Position numbers and translations under genes: made by a program. The notes below the pieces were generated by a model that had not been told where the DNA came from, made no database searches, and worked only from the letters and a program-made list of their open reading frames with translations. Shown piece by piece: positions 16,474 through 27,191 of a stretch of DNA of 64,000 nt. The stretch is taken from contig CALGKB010000004.1 in NCBI GenBank assembly GCA_937927915.1, forward strand, positions 124,001-188,000, written 5' to 3'. The stretch comes from an uncultured Pseudanabaenaceae cyanobacterium. Lineage in GTDB: Bacteria; Cyanobacteriota; Cyanobacteriia; Pseudanabaenales; Pseudanabaenaceae. Position 1 is the stretch's first letter; each line of letters begins with the position of its first letter.

Positions 16474-17187
16474 CTAACCCAAGTAGGCACTGATTACTTG
16501 CGGGTCTTCTTTCACTACCTCTGGCGCACCCAGGGCGATCAACTCCCCAAAGTTCAACACCCCAATCCGATCGCAGACAGACATCACCAGGGGCACATGG
16601 TGTTCAATGAGGAGGATGGTCAAATTAAACCGCTGGCGCACATCCCGTATTAATTGGCTCAACTCTGCTTTTTCTCTGGGATTCATCCCTGCCGCTGGTT
16701 CATCTAGCAGCAAGAGTTTGGGCTGTAGGGCTAAAGCCCTCGCTATTTCCAAGCGCCTTTGGTCGCCGTAGGCTAAGTGCCTGGCTGGCAGGTGATACCG
16801 ATCGGCAAGACCAAACAACTCCAACAGCGCCAGACTGGATTCCCGTACTTGCCTGGTGGTCAACTGGCGGCGCCCGTGATGACCGATCATGACATTTTCT
16901 AAAACGGACAACTCCCGAAACAGACGGATATTTTGAAAGGTGCGTGCCATCCCCTTTTGTGCCAGTTGATAGGAACGATCGGTGGTTATATCCTCTCCCT
17001 GGAAGAACAAGCGCCCCCCACTGGGTTCTATGACCCCCGTAATGATGTTAAAGAGAGTAGTCTTGCCCGCCCCGTTGGGACCGATGAGACCAAAAATTTC
17101 CCCTGTCACCACTGTAAAAGAGACATCGTGGAGAGCAATCAAACCACCAAAACGGCGATTCACTTTGTCTAGGACTAATAAATCCAT
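16474..17187 (-). CDS. LivG-type ABC transporter ATPase, orphan
   Basis: A 237-residue ATPase of the branched-chain amino acid (Liv/Urt) type. Walker A is GLIGPNGAGKTT (about 33-44) and Walker B is LLLLDEPAAGMNP. The ABC signature region reads LAYGDQRRLEIARALA in place of LSGGQ, which is normal for LivG. The C-terminus EDPQVISAYLG is also typical of LivG. The cognate permeases (LivH, LivM), LivF and binding protein are not nearby. The gene is divergent from dnaK with 130 bases between them. Confidence 0.92.
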   Translation of the reverse strand: MDLLVLDKVNRRFGGLIALHDVSFTVVTGEIFGLIGPNGAGKTTLFNIITGVIEPSGGRLFFQGEDITTDRSYQLAQKGMARTFQNIRLFRELSVLENVMIGHHGRRQLTTRQVRESSLALLELFGLADRYHLPARHLAYGDQRRLEIARALALQPKLLLLDEPAAGMNPREKAELSQLIRDVRQRFNLTILLIEHHVPLVMSVCDRIGVLNFGELIALGAPEVVKEDPQVISAYLG

Positions 17188-17317
17188 TGCTGAATTGGGC
17201 TAGGGTTCGGTAAATACTACCTCCAAGGGCGGCTTTGCAGGCTGTGTCCTGGGGGCAAAAGTAGTTACTCTGATTGCATGGGATTATTCATCTAATAATA
17301 TTGGAGTAGGAAGCCTT

Positions 17318-19207
17318 ATGGCAAAAGTAGTAGGAATCGATTTAGGGACAACCAACTCAGTAGTCGCGGTCATGGAAGGGGGAAAGCCCACCGTAATTGC
17401 TAATGCAGAGGGCTTCCGAACTACTCCTTCTGTGGTTGCTTATACCAAAACGGGCGATCGGTTGGTGGGGCAGATCGCTAAGCGGCAAGCTGTTATCAAC
17501 CCCGAAAATACTTTCTATTCCGTCAAACGCTTCATCGGACGCAGGTATGATGAGGTAGCCAACGAGGCAAAACAGGTGCCCTACAAAGTGTTGAGGGTAG
17601 GGGACAACGTCCGTTTGGAAGCCCCAGCGGTGGGGAAACAATTCGCGCCGGAAGAGATTTCCGCCCAGGTGCTGCGCAAGTTGGTGGAAGATGCCAGCAA
17701 GTATTTAGGGGAAAAGGTCACCCAGGCGGTAATTACCGTCCCTGCCTATTTCAATGACTCCCAACGGCAAGCAACTAAGGACGCCGGCAAGATTGCGGGT
17801 ATAGAAGTGTTGCGGATCATCAACGAGCCGACGGCTGCTGCCCTTGCCTATGGTTTGGATAGTCGCAAGAACGAAACAATTCTGGTGTTTGACCTCGGGG
17901 GTGGTACCTTTGACGTGTCTATCCTAGAGGTGGGGGACGGTGTATTTGAGGTGCTGGCGACCAGCGGTGACACCCACTTGGGCGGTGATGACTTTGACAA
18001 GAAGATTGTGGATTGGTTAGCCAACAACTTCCTAGCGAAGGAAGGGATTGACCTGCGCAAGGACAAACAGGCGCTGCAACGTCTCACGGAAGCGGCTGAG
18101 AAAGCCAAGATTGAGCTGTCCAGTGTTACCCAGACGGAAATCAACCTGCCCTTCATTACGGCTGATGCCAATGGTCCGAAGCACCTGGACGAAGTGCTTA
18201 CCCGTGCTAAGTTTGAAGAGCTGTGCTCTGATCTAATCGATCGCTGTCGCGGTCCTGTAGAGCAAGCCCTCAGGGATGCCAAGCTGGACAAGTCCAAGAT
18301 CAGCGAAGTGGTATTGGTGGGTGGTTCTACCCGTATTCCCGCCATTCAAGACCTCGTCCGCCGCATGCTGGGCAAAGAACCCAACCAAACTGTAAACCCC
18401 GATGAAGTGGTAGCAGTGGGGGCAGCGATCCAAGCTGGTGTACTGGCAGGGGAAGTCAAGGACATTCTGCTGTTGGACGTAACGCCCCTCTCCTTGGGTG
18501 TGGAAACCCTGGGGGGTGTGATGACCAAGATTATTCCCCGCAATACCACCATTCCCACCAAGAAGTCGGAAGTCTTCTCCACCGCCGTTGACGGTCAGAC
18601 GAATGTAGAAATCCACGTCCTGCAAGGGGAGCGGGAAATGGCTGCCGACAACAAGAGCCTTGGTACCTTCCGCCTCGATGGTATTCCTCCTGCCCCCCGC
18701 GGTGTGCCCCAAATTGAAGTGACCTTTGATATCGACGCTAACGGTATCCTGTCGGTTACAGCTAGGGACAAAGGGACAGGTAAGCAGCAGTCCATTACCA
18801 TTACGGGGGCTTCTACCCTGGACAAGGCAGAGGTGGAAAGAATGGTACAAGAGGCAGAACGCAATGCCGAAGCCGATCGGCGTAAGCGGGAGCAAATTGA
18901 GACTAAGAATCAAGCGGATTCCCTCTGCTATCAGGCAGAAAAACAAATCAAGGACTTCGCAGACAAGATCGACAGTGCTGACAAGAGCCGCATTGAAGCC
19001 CTCGTCAAAGACCTGCGGGAGGCAATGAACAAGGATGAACACGATCGGATCAAGTCCCTCAGCGAAACCTTGAAGAAGGAAGTTTACGAACTCAGTGCCA
19101 AGATGTACCAACAGTCCAGTACGGACGGCAGCGGGTCTAGCTCCAGTAGCAGTAGTAGCAGCGGTGAAGGGGATGTGATCGACGCTGATTTCACTGAGTC
19201 GAAGTAA
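17318..19207 (+). CDS. dnaK: chaperone DnaK (Hsp70)
   Basis: ATP-dependent chaperone of 629 residues. The nucleotide-binding domain shows [17 protein letters not shown] at the start, [20 protein letters not shown] (about 140) and [20 protein letters not shown] (about 190). The substrate-binding domain begins after [14 protein letters not shown]. The tail is a run of about ten serines and ends in the acidic [12 protein letters not shown]. The ATG at 17318 is preceded by GGAGTAGGAAG. No grpE or dnaJ is adjacent. Cyanobacteria usually have several DnaK paralogues; this looks like the main housekeeping form. Confidence 0.97.
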   Translation: MAKVVGIDLGTTNSVVAVMEGGKPTVIANAEGFRTTPSVVAYTKTGDRLVGQIAKRQAVINPENTFYSVKRFIGRRYDEVANEAKQVPYKVLRVGDNVRLEAPAVGKQFAPEEISAQVLRKLVEDASKYLGEKVTQAVITVPAYFNDSQRQATKDAGKIAGIEVLRIINEPTAAALAYGLDSRKNETILVFDLGGGTFDVSILEVGDGVFEVLATSGDTHLGGDDFDKKIVDWLANNFLAKEGIDLRKDKQALQRLTEAAEKAKIELSSVTQTEINLPFITADANGPKHLDEVLTRAKFEELCSDLIDRCRGPVEQALRDAKLDKSKISEVVLVGGSTRIPAIQDLVRRMLGKEPNQTVNPDEVVAVGAAIQAGVLAGEVKDILLLDVTPLSLGVETLGGVMTKIIPRNTTIPTKKSEVFSTAVDGQTNVEIHVLQGEREMAADNKSLGTFRLDGIPPAPRGVPQIEVTFDIDANGILSVTARDKGTGKQQSITITGASTLDKAEVERMVQEAERNAEADRRKREQIETKNQADSLCYQAEKQIKDFADKIDSADKSRIEALVKDLREAMNKDEHDRIKSLSETLKKEVYELSAKMYQQSSTDGSGSSSSSSSSSGEGDVIDADFTESK

Positions 19208-19228
19208 ATTACTCCTGTAAAGTTGTGT

Positions 19229-19261
19229 ACTCCTCTGTCGGGTGGGATAGAGGAGTTTTTA
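19229..19261 (+). terminator. rho-independent terminator after dnaK
   Basis: A perfect 8-base inverted repeat, ACTCCTCT (19229-19236) and AGAGGAGT (19249-19256), encloses a 12-base loop. The last T of the stem opens a run of five T. It starts 22 bases after the dnaK stop and before the ligA start at 19296. Confidence 0.8.
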
Positions 19262-19274
19262 CTTTATAATTTAG

Positions 19275-21275
<2,001 letters not shown>

Positions 21276-21284
21276 AAACTGCCT

Positions 21285-21425
21285 ATGTCTTCTAGCTCTG
21301 ACAGCTTCCTCAAATTAGCCATGCGCAACATGGTCGCCAAGGGGGGCACCTCCCTTAAGCATTTCTTTCTCACCACAATCGGGTTATTGGCAGTACTTTT
21401 AACTCTGGCGATTTTATTCCATTGA
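21285..21425 (+). CDS. small single-pass membrane protein, DUF3285-like
   Basis: A 46-residue protein: soluble N-terminus SSSSDSFLKLAMRNMVAKGG, then TSLKHFF and one hydrophobic helix (LTTIGLLAVLLTLAILF). The pattern KLAMRNMV.K.GTSL.HF..TT.GLL matches my memory of the cyanobacterial DUF3285 family. The gene lies 9 bases after ligA. Its TGA stop (21423-21425) overlaps the ATG of ybeY (21425-21427) as TGATG, so the two are probably translationally coupled. Function is unknown. Confidence 0.82.
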   Translation: MSSSSDSFLKLAMRNMVAKGGTSLKHFFLTTIGLLAVLLTLAILFH

Positions 21426-21874
21426 TGGTCGTGTATGTGGAAACCCTGGTGCCCCTGCCAGAGCCTATACCAGAGGAGAGATGGCAGAGTTGGTTTACTC
21501 GCTGGGGGGAAGTGATGGGCATCAACGAGCGGGAATGGGAGTTGACCCTGCGGCTGACGGATGATGAGGAGATACGGGCACTGAATCGGCAATATCGCGG
21601 TCAGGACAGACCTACAGATGTACTATCCTTTGGGGTAGAGCCTCTGCCAACTGGCATAGGGGGGGAACCCTTTTACCTCGGTGACATTGTCATTTCTGTG
21701 CCCACTGCCCAACGTCAAGCCCCCGACCGTTCCCTAGTGGGGGAGATTGTCTGGTTAGCTAGTCACGGCTTTTTGCACCTCCTAGGGTGGGACCATCCCG
21801 ACGAGGAGAGCTTAGAAAGAATGTGGGGGCAACAGGAAACTCTTATGCAGGCAATTGGCATGGTCTATGGATAA
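21425..21874 (+). CDS. ybeY: rRNA maturation endoribonuclease YbeY
   Basis: A 149-residue metal-dependent RNase needed for 16S rRNA 3' maturation and ribosome quality control. The family zinc motif H-x3-H-x5-H is present as SHGFLHLLGWDH near residues 114-125. The upstream segment NRQYRGQDRPTDVLSFG is also characteristic. The start ATG overlaps the stop of the DUF3285-like gene (TGATG). A TTG directly before it would give one extra residue. The 3' end overlaps dgkA by 8 bases. Confidence 0.95.
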   Translation: MVVYVETLVPLPEPIPEERWQSWFTRWGEVMGINEREWELTLRLTDDEEIRALNRQYRGQDRPTDVLSFGVEPLPTGIGGEPFYLGDIVISVPTAQRQAPDRSLVGEIVWLASHGFLHLLGWDHPDEESLERMWGQQETLMQAIGMVYG

Positions 21875-22325
21875 GCCCCTAGAGCGTCCCCCTTCCCTCA
21901 CAGTGGCAGAGAATGTCTGGGCAAGTTTCCGCTTTGCCTGGGCAGGGATTTGCTACACCTTCCGTACCCAACGCAATTTTCGTATCCAAATAGGCATCGG
22001 GATTGTCGCCCTCTGTCTTGCCCTCTTCCTCCGTCTCTCTGCCCTCAAGTTTTTGTGTGTCTGTTTGACGATCGTGGTAGTCCTGGCTTTAGAACTCCTA
22101 AATACAGCGATCGAGGCAGTGGTGGATTTAACCATCGGTAAAACCTTCCATCCCCTTGCCAAAACGGCGAAGGACTGTAGTGCAGGAGCGGTATTGGTGG
22201 CGGCGGTGGGTTCCCTGATCGTCGCTGTAGTTTTATTCCTCCCTCCCCTGGCGGCAAAATTTGCCTTTGTCTTCGGCAGCCTGTGCCTGTCCCTCCCATC
22301 GAACGGCAACTGGTATGATAGGTAG
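21867..22325 (+). CDS. dgkA: diacylglycerol/undecaprenol kinase, DgkA family
   Basis: A 152-residue integral membrane lipid kinase. It has three membrane helices and the family core sequence ELLNTAIEAVVDLTIGK, whose Glu/Asn residues are catalytic, followed by AKTAKDCSAGAVLVAA. Proteins of this Gram-positive-like type usually phosphorylate undecaprenol for cell-wall lipid recycling; the substrate here is not shown. ATG 21867 overlaps the end of ybeY by 8 bases, a pairing (ybeY-dgkA) common in bacteria. Confidence 0.93.
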   Translation: MDKPLERPPSLTVAENVWASFRFAWAGICYTFRTQRNFRIQIGIGIVALCLALFLRLSALKFLCVCLTIVVVLALELLNTAIEAVVDLTIGKTFHPLAKTAKDCSAGAVLVAAVGSLIVAVVLFLPPLAAKFAFVFGSLCLSLPSNGNWYDR

Positions 22326-22346
22326 CTACCTATAGCTAATGATTCT

Positions 22347-23282
22347 ATGTCCCAACAGTATGCCTACCTACGGGGGGAGTTTTTGCCCCTGGAAGATGCC
22401 AACATCAATATCCGCACCCATGCTTTTCTCTACGGTACGGCGGTGTTTGAGGGGATTAAAGCCTATTGGTTGCCTGAGACGCAAGAGATGGCAGTTTTTC
22501 GTGTCTATGACCACTATCGCCGCCTGAGTCAGAGTAGTCACATCCTGCGGCTGCAATTGCCCCTGTCCATCGATGCTATGGTGGACATTACCCTGCAGTT
22601 GATTCAAAAAAATCAGTGCCGCCAAGATACCTACATCCGCCCGATCGTCTATAAAGCGGACCTGCGCATTGGTCCTATCCTCAAGGTGCCCGATACCAAG
22701 GATGATTTCTGTCTGTTTACGGTGCCGATGGCGGGCTATCTGGATACGGAAAAGGGAATTCATGTGGGGGTGTCCCCCTGGCGCCGCCTAGATGACAATG
22801 CCATTCCCGCCCGCGCTAAGGTCAACGGTGCCTATGTCAACACAGCCCTTGCCAAAACCGATGGTGCCCTCTGCGGGTTTGATGATGTAGTGGTGCTGAC
22901 GCAGGAGGGGCATGTAGCAGAAGGGAGTGCCATGAATTTGTTCCTGGTGCGCAACGGTCAACTCCTGACTAGCCCTGTCTCTGACAACATCCTAGAGGGC
23001 ATTACCCGCCATAGTGTCATCACCCTTGCCGAGCGGGAACTGGGCATTCAAACCCTCTGTCGTCCCCTCGATCGGACAGAACTCTACATCGCCGATGAGG
23101 CATTTTTTGTCGGCACAGCCACAGAAGTCGCCCCCATTACCAAGTTTGACCATCGCCCTGTGGGGAGCGGACAGGTGGGGGCAATCACCAGGCAAATCCG
23201 AGACCTCTACAGCAAAGTGGTGCATGGACTCCTGCCCACCTACGAAGAATGGGTGACTAGGGTGAAGGTGGCGTCACTGTGA
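22347..23282 (+). CDS. ilvE: branched-chain amino acid aminotransferase IlvE
   Basis: A PLP enzyme that makes Val, Leu and Ile from their 2-oxo acids. Length is 311 residues, class IV fold. The Schiff-base Lys is in ARAKVNGAYVNTALAK (about 152-167), and the C-terminal signature EGSAMNLFLVRNGQLLTSP, then EGITRHSVITLA, is clear. ATG 22347 fits the family start (FLYGTAVFEGIKAY about 20 residues in). The 3' end overlaps the convergent M16 peptidase gene by 26 bases. Confidence 0.95.
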   Translation: MSQQYAYLRGEFLPLEDANINIRTHAFLYGTAVFEGIKAYWLPETQEMAVFRVYDHYRRLSQSSHILRLQLPLSIDAMVDITLQLIQKNQCRQDTYIRPIVYKADLRIGPILKVPDTKDDFCLFTVPMAGYLDTEKGIHVGVSPWRRLDDNAIPARAKVNGAYVNTALAKTDGALCGFDDVVVLTQEGHVAEGSAMNLFLVRNGQLLTSPVSDNILEGITRHSVITLAERELGIQTLCRPLDRTELYIADEAFFVGTATEVAPITKFDHRPVGSGQVGAITRQIRDLYSKVVHGLLPTYEEWVTRVKVASL

Positions 23283-25989
23283 CAATTAGTAACCGATCCG
23301 GTTGCAGCAAGGTGCGGGCTACCTCGTTCACCTGTGCTAGGGAGATGCTCTGCAGGCGTTGGGGAAACTGGTAGAAATCCCCTAGGGGTAGTCCATAGAT
23401 TTGATCAGTGAGAATCACCTGCGCCAAGCCACTGGGGTCAGCTAGATCGACAGGGAAGTTGTTGATGAGAGTGTTTTTAGCCGCTTCTAATTCGCTAGCT
23501 GTAATCCCCTCCCGCTGCACCTGCCGAAGCAGAGTTAAAGTACTCCCGATCGCTCGTTCCACATCCTGGGGATTGGTCTGCATCTGCACTAGGAATGTCC
23601 CCCCCAGTTGCCCCGCCTGAAACTGGCTATAAATGCCGTAGGTCAAACCCTGGCGGTCCCGAATTTCCGTGCCCAGACGACTGGAGAGGGTGTCACCTCC
23701 CAACACTTGATTGAGGAGCAAAGCAGTGTAGTAACGGGGGTCAGTACGCCGAATGCCAGGGTGCCCTAGCACAGTCACCGCTTGGGTTTTGCCCGCCAAA
23801 TTGACCGTCTTATAGGTCAACTGCTGCGGATATGGCACCGCCGGTAAGTCCATTGTCTCTGCTGTGTTGCCCCGCTCCCACTCCCGAAATAGCATCTGTA
23901 ACTGGCGCTTGGTGGCTTCCTTGTCAAAATCCCCCACCAAAACGATCGTTGTCCGCTGCGGTTGGTAATACTGCTGGTAGAAGTTCAAGACATCCGATCG
24001 GGTGATTGCCTGCAGAGACTCCGTCGTGCGCATAGGATGAAAGGGATGCCCAGGGGGATAGAGTAGCTGCTGGAATGTCCGCCGTGCCAAGCTGCCAGGG
24101 CTGTCTAGCTCCGCCTTCAGGTTGACCAAATTGCGCTGCCGACTCAGTTCCAGTTCCCGCTCCGGGAAGTTAGCCCTTTGCAACACCTCCGCCAATTGCT
24201 TCAACAAAATGGGGGCATCTTCTCGCAGAGCCACACCGCTGATACTTACCCCCTCCCGATTGGCACTGAAACTCAAACTAGCTCCCCGCCGCTCCAATTC
24301 CCTGGCTAGGGTAAAAGCGTCCGCCGTCGTCGTGCCGTTGCGTAAATTCTGGGCTACCAAGCTCGCTAGACCCGCCTTCTCCTCTGGGTCTAACCCTGTG
24401 CCCGCACGGATATTGCCCGCGATCGTGATACTAGGGGAACTGCGATCGGTCAACAACAAAAACGTCAAGCCGTTATCGAGGGTAAACTTCTCAGGCAGCT
24501 GGGGATTGCTGATAGTGCTGCGCTGGAAGGCACTAGCGGGCAGATACTTCTTCACCTCCCTGGGATCAACAGGCGTAGAGGGAGCATAGCCACTGTGTTG
24601 AATTGCCGGTGCCCCACTCCCCCCTGTAGCTGTGACCACCGTCGGTTCAAAATAGCCCACGATCGGCTGCTGGAAATACTTTTGTGCCACCCGCTGCACA
24701 TCCTCTGCCGTCACCTGGGCAAGGCGTTGTAAATACTTCTCACTGAAGCGATAGTCCCCTGCCACCGCCTGGTTGTAACCTAACTGAAAGCCCTGTCCGC
24801 GAATATTGCGATTGCTAAGGATGTAGTTTGCCCGAATCTGACTCTTGGCATCTTGGAGTTCCTCTAGACTGATGCCCTGCCCTTGCACCCGCTTGATCTC
24901 CGCTAAAATAGCATCCCGTAACTCATCCAAACTTTTGTCCTGGGTAGGGGTAGCACTAAAGAAATACCAACCCGTCGTCTTCATACTAGAAGCATTGCCA
25001 CTGACATTGCTAGCTATGCCTGTGCGCACCAGCGCCTGATACAAACGGGAAGATTTGCCCCCCGTCAACACCGTATCCAAAACATCAATGGCAGGGGTAT
25101 CGGCATCCGTCAAGGTGGGCAGATTGGGGAACACCATTTGTAAAAAGGGATTGCTGCCCGGTTCCCGTAAAACGATCGGTTGTTGGGGATATGCGGCAGG
25201 ATTGTTGCCGCGATATTCCGCCGGCTCCGAGGCAGGTGGCAGCTTGATCTGGCCAAAGGTGCTTTTGATCTTTGCCAAGGTTTTGTCCACATCCACATCC
25301 CCCACCACCACCAGGGTAGCCCGATCGGGGCGATAGAAAGTGCGATAGTGTTGTTGCAAGTCCGCTACAGTAAAGCGCTCCACATCCTCGCGGTTGCCAA
25401 TCACTGTCCAGCCGTAGGGGGAATTGGGGTAGGCAGCTGCCATGACACGGCGATAGAGGCGCGTAGCGGGATTGTTGTTGTTGCCGTCCAACTCCGACAG
25501 CACTACCGTGCGTTCACTCTGCAGGGACTCTTCATTCACCAAAGCGTTGACCATGCGGTCAGCCTCCAGCTCCAACAGAGCCTCTAACTTGTCCTTGCCC
25601 ACTACCCCGTAGTATGCGGTCACATCGTAGCTGGTAAAGGCATTGGAGTCACTGCCCAGGGCGCTAAACAATCTGCCAAACTGGATGGGACGGCTACGTG
25701 TACCCTTGAACAACAGATGTTCCAGCTGGTGGGAAATGCCCGTGATGCCAGGACGCTCATTGCGGGAACCGACGGGATACCAGACCTGCACGGTTACCAC
25801 CGGCGCGCTGTGCACTGGCTTAATCAATACCGTCAAGCCATTGGCTAAGACTGTCTTGCTGACATCCGTTAACACCTCAGCACTGCTAGTTGCTTGTTGC
25901 AGGGGCGAGGCTTCCCGATAATGGGTCATAGAAAATCCCGGTAAACAATATAAACTGACCACCGCTAGGGTGATGACTAGCACGCGCAT
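23257..25989 (-). CDS. M16-family zinc peptidase, two fused halves, secreted
   Basis: About 910 residues with an N-terminal signal or anchor (RVLVITLAVVSLYCLPGFS). The N-terminal half has the inverted zinc motif HQLEH (GISHQLEHLLFKGT, about 95) and the distal Glu region of an active M16 protease. The C-terminal half repeats the fold (KFTLDNGLTFLLLTDRSSPS; LASLVAQNLRNGTTT) without a zinc motif. This matches the pairing of active and inactive halves as in pitrilysin-type enzymes, fused in one chain. ATG 25989 is preferred over 26004 because GGGAG lies eight bases before it. Substrates are unknown; presenilin-like peptide clearance is typical of the family. Confidence 0.9.
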   Translation of the reverse strand: MRVLVITLAVVSLYCLPGFSMTHYREASPLQQATSSAEVLTDVSKTVLANGLTVLIKPVHSAPVVTVQVWYPVGSRNERPGITGISHQLEHLLFKGTRSRPIQFGRLFSALGSDSNAFTSYDVTAYYGVVGKDKLEALLELEADRMVNALVNEESLQSERTVVLSELDGNNNNPATRLYRRVMAAAYPNSPYGWTVIGNREDVERFTVADLQQHYRTFYRPDRATLVVVGDVDVDKTLAKIKSTFGQIKLPPASEPAEYRGNNPAAYPQQPIVLREPGSNPFLQMVFPNLPTLTDADTPAIDVLDTVLTGGKSSRLYQALVRTGIASNVSGNASSMKTTGWYFFSATPTQDKSLDELRDAILAEIKRVQGQGISLEELQDAKSQIRANYILSNRNIRGQGFQLGYNQAVAGDYRFSEKYLQRLAQVTAEDVQRVAQKYFQQPIVGYFEPTVVTATGGSGAPAIQHSGYAPSTPVDPREVKKYLPASAFQRSTISNPQLPEKFTLDNGLTFLLLTDRSSPSITIAGNIRAGTGLDPEEKAGLASLVAQNLRNGTTTADAFTLARELERRGASLSFSANREGVSISGVALREDAPILLKQLAEVLQRANFPERELELSRQRNLVNLKAELDSPGSLARRTFQQLLYPPGHPFHPMRTTESLQAITRSDVLNFYQQYYQPQRTTIVLVGDFDKEATKRQLQMLFREWERGNTAETMDLPAVPYPQQLTYKTVNLAGKTQAVTVLGHPGIRRTDPRYYTALLLNQVLGGDTLSSRLGTEIRDRQGLTYGIYSQFQAGQLGGTFLVQMQTNPQDVERAIGSTLTLLRQVQREGITASELEAAKNTLINNFPVDLADPSGLAQVILTDQIYGLPLGDFYQFPQRLQSISLAQVNEVARTLLQPDRLLIVTVTPPSP

Positions 25990-26046
25990 TGCCTGCTCCC
26001 ACATTAGTCTTTGTCCCTACTGCCTGCCCTATTATACGCCAATGAT

Positions 26047-27054
26047 CTAAAGCACACGGCTGTTGAGAATTTCCTCCGCTGCATCGATACCTGCAATGAA
26101 GGCACTTTCTATGCCATCCCCCGCCAACCAATCAGCGGCAAAAAATAGGGGCAGGGGACGATAGGAAGCTAGACTGGGCAGCTCTAGGGGCTGTTTCACT
26201 CTACTATAGCGCCAGCGATGTACCTGCCACCAGTCGGGTTTCGCAATTTGGCTGGTCAAGAGCTGACCGATCGCCTCCAGCATGATTTCTCCTACCCTAC
26301 CCAAGTCCCCAGTACTGTAGTGGTGGAGGGCAAAATCCTCTGTGCTGTGTACCACAATAGAAGCATAGGGGGGCTGGTCTTGTTTGGTACTGTTGAAATA
26401 GAGAGTCTGAATTATAGGGTGGTCACGGCAGATCAAAACTTCCCAATCCCTCGGCAGTGACCGCTGGCTATGGTAGCCACACAGGAGAGTCATGGTGCTA
26501 TGGTATTTGACCACCTCCAGGGATTTTAAGACTTCAGGATGAAAGGAAAGAGCGTAGGCTAAGAGGTCGTAGGTCTGGGGGGCGGGGGGAGTCATCACCA
26601 GGATATCGGCGCTAAATTCCCCCTTGTCTGTCAGGAGCTGCCACCGATCGTTAGCTATCTTGATCTCCGCCACCTTAGTCTGCAGATGCACAGTTTGGTC
26701 TTGGGCGAGGTCTTTGGCAATGGCGGTGATACCCTGGGGGGCAGCTAGGAGGGGACGGTCTTCCTGTTGGTTGGCTAAACCATGCACGGACAGGAGAAAG
26801 CGACGGTCTGTCCAGGTCTGGAGAATGCCCCGCTGCAGGAGGCTTTGCACCCATTGGTTATAGCGGGGGTCTGTCCCTGTTTGCACGTAGGGCAATCCGT
26901 GATCTAACCAGGTACCCTGGGCACGGCGGGTAGCTACTCTGCCTCCTACCCCTGCTGATTTTTCCAGAATAATGGCATTAATCCCTGCCTGCTTTAAGCG
27001 CCTCCCACAGGCTAAGCCAGCTATACCTGCCCCCACTATCACTACCTGTTTCAT
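26047..27054 (-). CDS. FAD-dependent oxidoreductase, renalase/amine-oxidase-like
   Basis: A 335-residue flavoprotein. The N-terminal dinucleotide-binding motif is VVIVGAGIAGLACGRRLKQA, followed by EKSAGVGGRVATRR, which is typical of the monoamine oxidase/renalase superfamily. The C-terminal FAD contact region reads LFFAADWLAGDGIESAFIAG. Cyanobacterial proteins of this type are annotated as NAD(P)/FAD-dependent oxidoreductases of unknown substrate. It is divergent from the BT1 transporter, 137 bases apart. Confidence 0.88.
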   Translation of the reverse strand: MKQVVIVGAGIAGLACGRRLKQAGINAIILEKSAGVGGRVATRRAQGTWLDHGLPYVQTGTDPRYNQWVQSLLQRGILQTWTDRRFLLSVHGLANQQEDRPLLAAPQGITAIAKDLAQDQTVHLQTKVAEIKIANDRWQLLTDKGEFSADILVMTPPAPQTYDLLAYALSFHPEVLKSLEVVKYHSTMTLLCGYHSQRSLPRDWEVLICRDHPIIQTLYFNSTKQDQPPYASIVVHSTEDFALHHYSTGDLGRVGEIMLEAIGQLLTSQIAKPDWWQVHRWRYSRVKQPLELPSLASYRPLPLFFAADWLAGDGIESAFIAGIDAAEEILNSRVL

Positions 27055-27191
27055 ACCCTGGGTGTATGCTTGCTTTGCTACTTTAGCAGAAATTTAAGTT
27101 AGACAAAAAACGCTACCCTACCTCTAGGTATGCTTCACCAAGAAAGAGGGAGTTTGTGCTTTAATATTGTAAAAATTTCTTCATAATCCCT

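Noticed and set aside
17274-17301. Promoter TTGCAT/TAATAT before dnaK
   Set aside because: The -10 would sit only about 16 bases before the ATG, leaving no room for the clear ribosome binding site to be transcribed upstream with a leader.
18233-19111. A 292-codon open frame antisense to dnaK
   Set aside because: Long antisense frames are common in dnaK because of codon bias. The sense frame is a perfect DnaK and the antisense product resembles nothing.
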